Source: Campanula takesimana
Lineage: Eukaryota > Streptophyta > Magnoliopsida > Asterales > Campanulaceae
Assembly (NCBI GenBank): GCA_026119855.1
Contig: JAOWBW010000304.1
Span: 1,178,001 to 1,242,000 of the forward strand
Reading direction: 5' to 3'
DNA length: 64,000 nucleotides
Below the pieces are notes generated by a model. That model ran no database searches, was not told where the DNA came from, and saw only the letters and a program-made list of their open reading frames with translations. The position numbers and the translations under genes are program-made. Numbering within the stretch: the stretch's first letter is position 1; each line of letters opens with the position of its first letter. Shown here in pieces: positions 58,576 through 64,000 of the stretch.

Positions 58576-58671
58576 GGAACCCCGGCCTTAAGGCTTGCGA
58601 GCTAGCCCGGGGGTACGATCTGGGTATTGATTGACCTTGCCAGGGACGGCAAGGGTTTGAGTGGGGGAGAT

Positions 58672-59193
58672 TGTGATATCCCCCATCCCACATCGGAAAT
58701 ATGTGGGAATTGAGTGTGCTATATAGAAGGCCCATACACTCCTACTAAGCATCAAATCATCCATTGGACTTTTGGAGGCCTGTGATGGGCTGTGGTTGAC
58801 CCAATTGAGGAGATGCTTGGTGGGCTAGTGTATGGTACCAATGTGGCGGGTCGGGTCTGCGGACTCGGGTCGTTACAAATGGTATCAGAGCGGAACCGCG
58901 GCCTTAAGGCTTGCGAGCTAGCTCGGGGGTACGATCTGGATATTGATTGACCTTGCCAGGGACGGCAAGGGTTTGAGTGGGGGAGATTGTGATATCCCCC
59001 ATCCCACATCGGAAATATGTGGGAATTTAGTGTGCTATATAGAAGGCCCATACACTCCTACTAAGCATCAAATCATCCATTGGACTTTTGGAGGCCTGTG
59101 ATGGGCTGTGGTTGACCCAATTGAGGAGATGCTTGGTGGGCTAGTGTATGGTACCTATATGGCGGGTCGGGTCTGCGGACTCGGGTCGTTACA
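58672..59193 (+). mobile_element. TRIM-like miniature LTR element
   Basis: Two 206-bp LTRs (58672-58877 and 58988-59193), starting TGTGATATCCC and ending CGGGTCGTTACA, flank 110 bp that contain only a PBS (58880-58891) and a purine-rich tract (GAGTGGGGGAGAT). The LTR holds CCCACATCGG, common in plant TRIM LTRs, and a TATA-like CTATATAGA at 58720. There is no coding capacity. A second copy of the 110-bp internal region precedes the first LTR and joins it directly to the E LTR. No target duplication is visible. Confidence 0.85.
58880..58891 (+). other. Primer-binding site of the TRIM
   Basis: TGGTATCAGAGC two bases (AA) after the first TRIM LTR, followed by GGAACCGCGGCC. Confidence 0.87.
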
Positions 59194-59195
59194 GT

Positions 59196-59207
59196 TGGTA
59201 TCAGAGC
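59196..59207 (+). other. Last primer-binding site of E, leading to the coding region
   Basis: TGGTATCAGAGC two bases (GT) after the second TRIM LTR, followed by AATGGCTTTAGG. This leader differs from the GGAACC leader at the four preceding sites and leads to the E coding region. Confidence 0.85.
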
Positions 59208-59470
59208 AATGGCTTTAGGTCTTATGGGAGAAAACTGAAAGTTAGGACTAATGGGAGAACTTAGTACTTAACTTGAATAAGATCTTACTTGAGGAAGTTC
59301 AAGTGATAAAGTCTAACTCTAGGAATGATACTAAGAGTGTGCATAAAGTATGAATATACTTGGGGAAATAGGAATCTCTTCATTGTATGTCTATTACATT
59401 CTATTAATATGTTATAATGGAATCTTGGGGCTATGTACTAATTAAGTTTACTATGGGTGTGTGTAGGATC

Positions 59471-59923
59471 ATGCCGAGGAGACCCATGAAGTCGGTAAGG
59501 TACAGTGCTACCCTAAGGGAAGAAATAGAAGCCAAAGAGGAGATTATTAAGCAGCTAACTAAGGAACTTCGCTCAGCTAAAAGAGAGCTTAGGAAGGAGA
59601 CTCGAGGAGTCGGCAGTCTACAGAATGTCATCAAAGAACGCGATGAGGACATAATGTATGTAGAAGGAAAGTTAGCAGTACAGCTGAAGAAGGTCAAAAG
59701 CCTAGAAAGCCATGTGGTTAGAACTAACCGCGAATGGAATCGAATCAGTGTACAACTGGTAGATGAGATAGAACAAAATAATGAACTGAAAAAGAAGATA
59801 GATGAGCAAGCAGCTTATGAGGAAGAGCTTAGGGCTTCAGGCTATCATATTTGGGCTGAGAAGTTAGAATTGCAAGAGAAATATGACCAACTTGCAGCGG
59901 AACACGCACACTGTGGGAATTGA
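59471..59923 (+). CDS. Coiled-coil ORF at the 5' end of E
   Basis: 150 codons from the ATG of MPRRPMKSVRYSATLREE; an in-frame ATG at 59417 would add 18 residues (MESWGYV...). Almost the whole protein is Lys/Glu/Leu-rich with heptad-like spacing (EEIEAKEEIIKQLTKELRSA, KKVKSLESHV, QLVDEIEQNNELKKKIDEQ), so a long coiled coil is predicted. The MPRR start and position just after the leader suggest a gag N-terminus or a separate accessory ORF. It ends at TGA 59921 with no gag core in frame. It is intact in an otherwise ruined element. Function unknown. Confidence 0.6.
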   Translation: MPRRPMKSVRYSATLREEIEAKEEIIKQLTKELRSAKRELRKETRGVGSLQNVIKERDEDIMYVEGKLAVQLKKVKSLESHVVRTNREWNRISVQLVDEIEQNNELKKKIDEQAAYEEELRASGYHIWAEKLELQEKYDQLAAEHAHCGN

Positions 59924-61190
59924 TGCAATTAATGACAGATAGTTATAAGAATAGATTCTTTTATTTTGTTATTAGTGGGAAATGCAGTTAGAATTTTCCT
60001 TATGTTAAGTTGGATTTTGGGTGTATTTTGAGATGGTTAAATCTCACACCTTAGTTGAATAAAGTTAGTTATTTAATTTAAATACCCAAAATTTTGAATT
60101 AACTATTGTTATGTAGACAAAAGTTAACTTGTCGAGAAAAGACAAGGGAAAACGTCGGAGTGATTTGAAATAATCTCCGTAACCATGGTATGAAGTAAGA
60201 CGACCATTGGAATAAGTTAAAGCTAGTTAAGTAATAAAAACTAGTGAAATAAAGAAATAATAATCAACCAAGTAAAACGGTTGTAAATTATGAAGTATGA
60301 AAACTCCTGAACCGGAGAAGAAAGGTTAAGTAAACTAACCACATCTGAATAATGGTCTAGTACAAAAGACCTACGAACACGATTCAAAACTAACAAGTAA
60401 CCGTTAGTAAAAGAATAGTAATGTTAAGTATACCATGCATACTGCACGTATTGTGTAGTGATGAATATTGCTAGAACACGAATTTATTTTAAAGTAAAAG
60501 GAAAACTTGCAGATGGCCTCGAATACCAGAAGTGGAAACAACGGAAACGGCAATGGAAACGGCCAAGTAAAGTTAATTTTGATCCATTGAAGAGATCGAA
60601 ACAAGAATAAAATAACCTATTGAAACGGTTAAGAGTAATAGGCTTAGTGAAACGGCCAAGTGTGAATGAGAGTAGGTCTAGTGAATCGACCTATGATTAA
60701 TAAGTAAATTCTAGTGAAATGACTTCCCTAAGTAGAACTGGCCTATTGGAACGACCAGAAATCTAGTAGACCGATATTTTATAAAAGTTACGTCTTTTGG
60801 GGACGGCATATTTATGTGAAAGTATTAGGCATAGTACAATGCTTGGGTTGACGTGAGTAATAGTGTTAAATGTGCGAGTCAACCTGGAACAAGTAAGAAT
60901 GGTTTATTGAAACGACCAATGAAAGTGATTATGGTCTATTGAAATGACCTATGAAAATAGAAATGGTCTAATGAAGCGACCCATACGTCTAGTAAAGTTG
61001 ACTAATGAAGATAGTGATGGTCTGTTGAAACGACCAGTGGTTTAGTGAATGACCTATAAATTGAATGTTAGTCTGTAGAGACGAGCTATAGTATGAGAGT
61101 GCGTGAAAAAGTCTCGTATTCATGATAACTAATGATAGTATCATATTATCCGAAAAGTGTTCAAAACGCCAGAGTGGCTGAGTTATGATG
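59924..61190 (+). other. Non-coding, degenerate repeat region between the coiled-coil ORF and gag
   Basis: About 1.27 kb with no supported ORF. From about 60350 to 61080 a degenerate short repeat of the type GGTCTATTGAAACGACC, followed by a short A-rich linker, recurs a dozen or more times in changing forms. A GGAAACGGC repeat lies at 60535-60565. Confidence 0.65.
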
Positions 61191-61358
61191 CTAACTCAAG
61201 GAAGTATGACGGTGAACGACTATGGTACTAGATTCACCGAATTGCTAGAATTTACCCTAACACTCTTCGATGATGAAGTGCAAAAGGCTCGAGAATTTGA
61301 AGATGGTTTGAGCAACCGAATCCGATATAGAATCACTCCATTAATACTACCAACCTAG
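61191..61358 (+). pseudogene. Gag core fragment of E
   Basis: Residues LTQGSMTVNDYGTRFTELLEFTLTLFDDEVQKAREFEDGLSNRIRYRITPLI, ending at TAG 61356. It matches the end of the Ty3/gypsy gag domain (compare LARYCDYLVRTEEQRAMRFIRGLK in B). Frames before and after are broken, and no zinc knuckle is readable. Confidence 0.75.
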
Positions 61359-61583
61359 GATTAAGTGTTGGATAGGACAAGGATAGTGGAGAAAGAATCT
61401 GATAGTTATCGCAGTAAGCGAAAAGAGAAGAAGAGTCAACTAAGAAAGTGTCGACTGAATCTAAAGGAAGGCTACTGACGATCGCGAAGAGGAAGGTAGT
61501 ACAAGTAAGTACCAGAATGAAGGCTACGGCAATAGAAATGATGGTAATAAGAACGACGTCAAAGGGCAAGGTTCTGATAAGAA

Positions 61584-61800
61584 GTGCCAAATGATTGCTT
61601 GGCTAATAATATGTATTTAATTCATGAGGCGTTAGAGAATTCTTTAGTTATGGGTATTCAAACTAGAGAATCGATCCCTATTACGTCTATATCTAGGAAG
61701 TGTCCTTTGAAAGTGGACGAGGAAGAACTTGAGGTTGATCTCATTAGTTTAGGACATCGAAGAATTTGATGTAATCTTGGGAAAGGACTATAGTTGACTG
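61584..61800 (+). pseudogene. Protease remnant of E
   Basis: A short frame with ITSISRKCPLKVDEEELEVDLISL, then a shift to EEFDVILGKDY, which corresponds to the [10 protein letters not shown] end of protease in B. The active-site region is not recognisable. Confidence 0.6.
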
Positions 61801-62079
61801 CATACCATGCCCATGTGGATTGTTTTAAAGAAAGAAGTCCACTTTAGATTACTATCTAGAGAAGAGTGATGTTCTCAAGGAACGAAACCTAGAACCCGAT
61901 CGAACCTTATATCGGTAATGAAGGCTCGTAAGCTTTTAAAGAAAGGATGAGAAGGATTCTTGGCGTACATTGGTGATACGAGCAAGAAGGAAGTAACTGT
62001 AGAATCACTTTCTGTGATTAGATATTTCAAGGACGTGCTTCCTGAGGATTTATCGGGAATACCTCCATAAAGAGAAGTA

Positions 62080-62686
62080 AAATTTTCTATCAATTGGTAC
62101 CTGAGACTTCACCAATATCGAAGGCGCAGTATAGAGTGGCTCCGTCAGAATTGGAGAATAAAAAGGAGCAACTGTAAGAGTTGTTGGATAAGAGCTTGAT
62201 TAGAACGAGTGTATCACCATGGGGTGCACCGGTATTATTTGTGAAGAAGAAGGATGCGTCGATGAGGTTATGTATCGACTATCGTGAATTGAACCGTGTG
62301 ACGGTAAGGGACCAATACCCGTTGCCCAGAATAGATGATTTGTTTGACCAACTTCGTGGAGCGTGTTATTCCTTAAAGATAGACTTGAGGTCTGGTTATC
62401 ATCAACTAAGAGTGAAGAAGGATGATATAACTAAGACAACCTTTAGAACAAGGTATAGTCATTATGAGTTGTAGTGATGCCGTGTGGGTTGATTAACGCG
62501 CCGGCAGCGTTATGGAACTTAAGAATAGGATATTGCAGAAGTTCTGGATAAGTGCGTGATTGTGTTCATTGATGATATCTTGGTGTATTCGAGGACCAAG
62601 GAAGAACATGAAGAGCATTAAGGTTAGTACTGCAGATTTTAAGAGAGCAGAAGTTATATGTTAAATTCAAGAAGTGTAAATTCTGG
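62080..62686 (+). pseudogene. Reverse transcriptase remnant of E
   Basis: PISKAQYRVAPSELENKKEQL, a stop, then [43 protein letters not shown] and [32 protein letters not shown] (to 62474). A frameshift follows, then MPCGLINAPA at 62477, another shift, and the catalytic [10 protein letters not shown] near 62562. At least three lesions. The FIDD residues are kept. Confidence 0.87.
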
Positions 62687-63488
62687 TTGGAGGAAGTAGC
62701 ATTCTTAGGACATGTGGTGTCAAAGGATGGGATTGTCATAGATCCAACAAAGATAGAAGCTACTGTGGATTGGGAAAGACCAACTTCAGTAAGTGAGATC
62801 AGAAGTTTCTTAGGTTTGGCTGGCTACTATAGGAGATTCGTAGAAGGTTTCTCGAAGTTGTCAGTGCCATTGACGAGGTTAACTCAGAAAGGAGCAAAGT
62901 TTGTTTGGTCAGAAGAATGTGAAAGGAGTTTTGAGGAATTGAAGCGAAGATTGGTGTCCGCACCGGTTCTTGCTTTACCGTCTGGATCGGATGGATTTGT
63001 AATATATAGCGATGCCTCGCTTAAAGGGATAGGCTGTGTGTTGATGCAGAATGATAAGGTTATATCTTATGCATCTAGGCAGTTGAAAGTATATGAGGGG
63101 AATTACCAGACCCATGATTTGGAATTAGCGGCAGTAGTATTTGCCTTGAAAATGTGGACATTATTTGTATGGCGTGAAATGCCAGATTTTTACAGATCGC
63201 AAGAGCCTTAAGTACATTTTCACTCAGAAGGAGTTGAACATGAGACAACGGAGATGGTTGGAGCTTCTCAAGGATTACGACTGTGAAATATTGTACCATC
63301 CTGGGAAAGCTAACAAGGTGGCAGATGCCTTGAGTAGAAAGAATCACGGAATGTTGGCGACGTTGATCTCTAAGGGGGTAAGTATGTGGAATGATGTCAA
63401 GGAGGTGAACTTAGTGGTGAAGGTAAATGGATATTTGGCTAGATTGACGTTACAGCCTGCACTGTTGGACAGGAATAAAGAGGCATAA
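62687..63488 (+). pseudogene. RT connection and RNase H of E
   Basis: Two overlapping frames. The first (62687-63211) has [45 protein letters not shown], RNase [11 protein letters not shown] and [14 protein letters not shown] shift near 63170 leads to the second (63165-63488): [33 protein letters not shown] and [18 protein letters not shown]. The RNase H acidic residues are visible. It ends at TAA 63486, just before the integrase deletion. Confidence 0.88.
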
Positions 63489-63514
63489 GAGGTAAACGAG
63501 GTGAGAGAAGCCCT

Positions 63515-64000
63515 AATCGGAAAGGATTATCCAGACACTGGAAGACATGCTGAGGGCTACTTCGTTAGATTGGCCAAACGCATGGGACGAACATTTACCG
63601 TTAGTAGAATTCGTATACAACAACAGCTTTCACGCAACCATTGGGATGGCCCCATATGAAGCGTTGTATGGGAGGAACTGTAGATCACCGGCGTGTTGGG
63701 ATGAAGTCGGTGAGAGGAAGTTAAGTGGACCGGAACTCGTACAAGTCACGACGGATAAGGTACAACAGATTCGAAAGTGGCTACAGACTGCGCAAAGTAG
63801 GCAGAAATCTTACGCAGACAATAGAAGGCGAGAACTGGAATTTCAGCCAGGGGATCGAGTATTCCTAAAAATATCGCCTACGAAGGGAGTTATGCGTTTT
63901 GGGATTAAGGGAAAGTTAAGCCCACGATATGTAGGACCGTTCGAAATCCTTGATAAGATCGGGGAAGTGGCTTATCGATTGGCGTTACCGCCGGTATTAG
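63515..64000 (+). pseudogene. Integrase C-terminal part of E, core deleted
   Basis: Follows a stop at 63514 and is open to the edge. It begins with SERIIQTLEDMLRATSLDWP, so only the third catalytic residue of the DDE triad remains; the zinc-binding region and the first two catalytic Asp are missing. Then come [58 protein letters not shown] and the GPF motif KLSPRYVGPFEILDKIG. The junction near 63510 joins the RNase H tail straight to this piece, an internal deletion. Any chromodomain would lie past the edge. Confidence 0.88.

Larger units (their letters stand above)
54600..58594 (+). repeat. Three tandem copies of a 1.33-kb LTR-PBS unit
   Basis: Units 54600-55930, 55931-57262 and 57263-58594 (1331, 1332 and 1332 bp) are almost identical. 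Each holds the last 1.3 kb of the E LTR, its TTACA end, a PBS and about 20 bases of leader. The joins lie at a shared TTGC, present in both the LTR minisatellite and the leader. The ORFs at 54759, 56090 and 57422, and those at 55293, 56624 and 57956, are the same non-coding sequence three times. Confidence 0.93.
53319..64000 (+). mobile_element. Element E: decayed Tekay-like Ty3/gypsy element with rearranged 5' end
   Basis: Plus-strand element running off the right edge. A long LTR (53319-55897) is followed by two further copies of its 3' half with PBS, a TRIM, a final PBS at 59196, a leader, a coiled-coil ORF, gag, protease, RT and RNase H remains, and an integrase that has lost its core. 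The LTR starts TGTAATAACCGG, similar to the TGTAACGACCCG of F. The RT and integrase residues resemble those of B and C. Many frameshifts and stops make it inactive. Confidence 0.83.

Overview
This window is intergenic heterochromatin from a plant nuclear genome, probably a eudicot; I cannot name the species. I recognise no host gene, rRNA, tRNA or CRISPR array. Nearly every base belongs to LTR retrotransposons nested inside one another. The lineage calls (Ty3/gypsy Tat, Tekay and Reina types, Ty1/copia, TRIM, TR-GAG, LARD) rest on domain order, primer-binding sites, LTR ends and protein motifs read from the sequence.

Left half (1-17633). Element A, a Tat/Ogre-like Ty3/gypsy element on the minus strand, enters from the left edge with an open gag-protease frame (1-2695), a leader, a primer-binding site and a 5' LTR. 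A near-intact Tekay-type chromovirus, B (4333-13189, plus strand), splits that LTR and is flanked by the 5-bp duplication CTAAG. A abuts the leader, primer-binding site and LTR of an older relative, G (14097-15983). G sits in an LTR fragment of a D-like element, J (15984-16195), which sits in a decayed Ty1/copia fragment, K (16203-17633).

Right half (17634-64000). Element I, a Reina-like chromovirus on the plus strand, begins at 17634. Its RT-RNase H region is split by copia element H (20777-28723, minus strand, duplication TTGCC) and then by Tekay-type C (28867 onward, minus strand). C is split by D (34659-53318 visible, minus strand), a Tat-like element with gag only. D is split by F (39098-46065, minus strand), which has no visible genes but has LTRs related to B and C, and by E (53319 onward, plus strand), a decayed Tekay-like element. 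The right halves of K, I, C and D should lie beyond the right edge. The nest is about five levels deep on each side: K>J>G>A>B and K>I>C>D>E or F.

B is the best-preserved element: all gag, PR, RT, RNase H, integrase and chromodomain parts lie in one frame, broken only by two stop codons. C is the same type with three stops. D, F and the TRIM could move only with proteins supplied in trans.

The most unusual signals are: (1) short GC-rich boxes repeated at exact family-specific spacings (22, 29 or about 19 bp, with unrelated spacers) in the LTRs and leaders of several unrelated families; (2) a perfectly paired 10-bp stem-loop block conserved in the LTRs of B, C and F; (3) five successive tRNA-iMet-type primer-binding sites in E, made by a triplicated 1.33-kb LTR-PBS unit followed by a TRIM lodged at the PBS; and (4) a gag-only Tat element with a duplicated CCHC-like module and a hairpin-rich 3' region.
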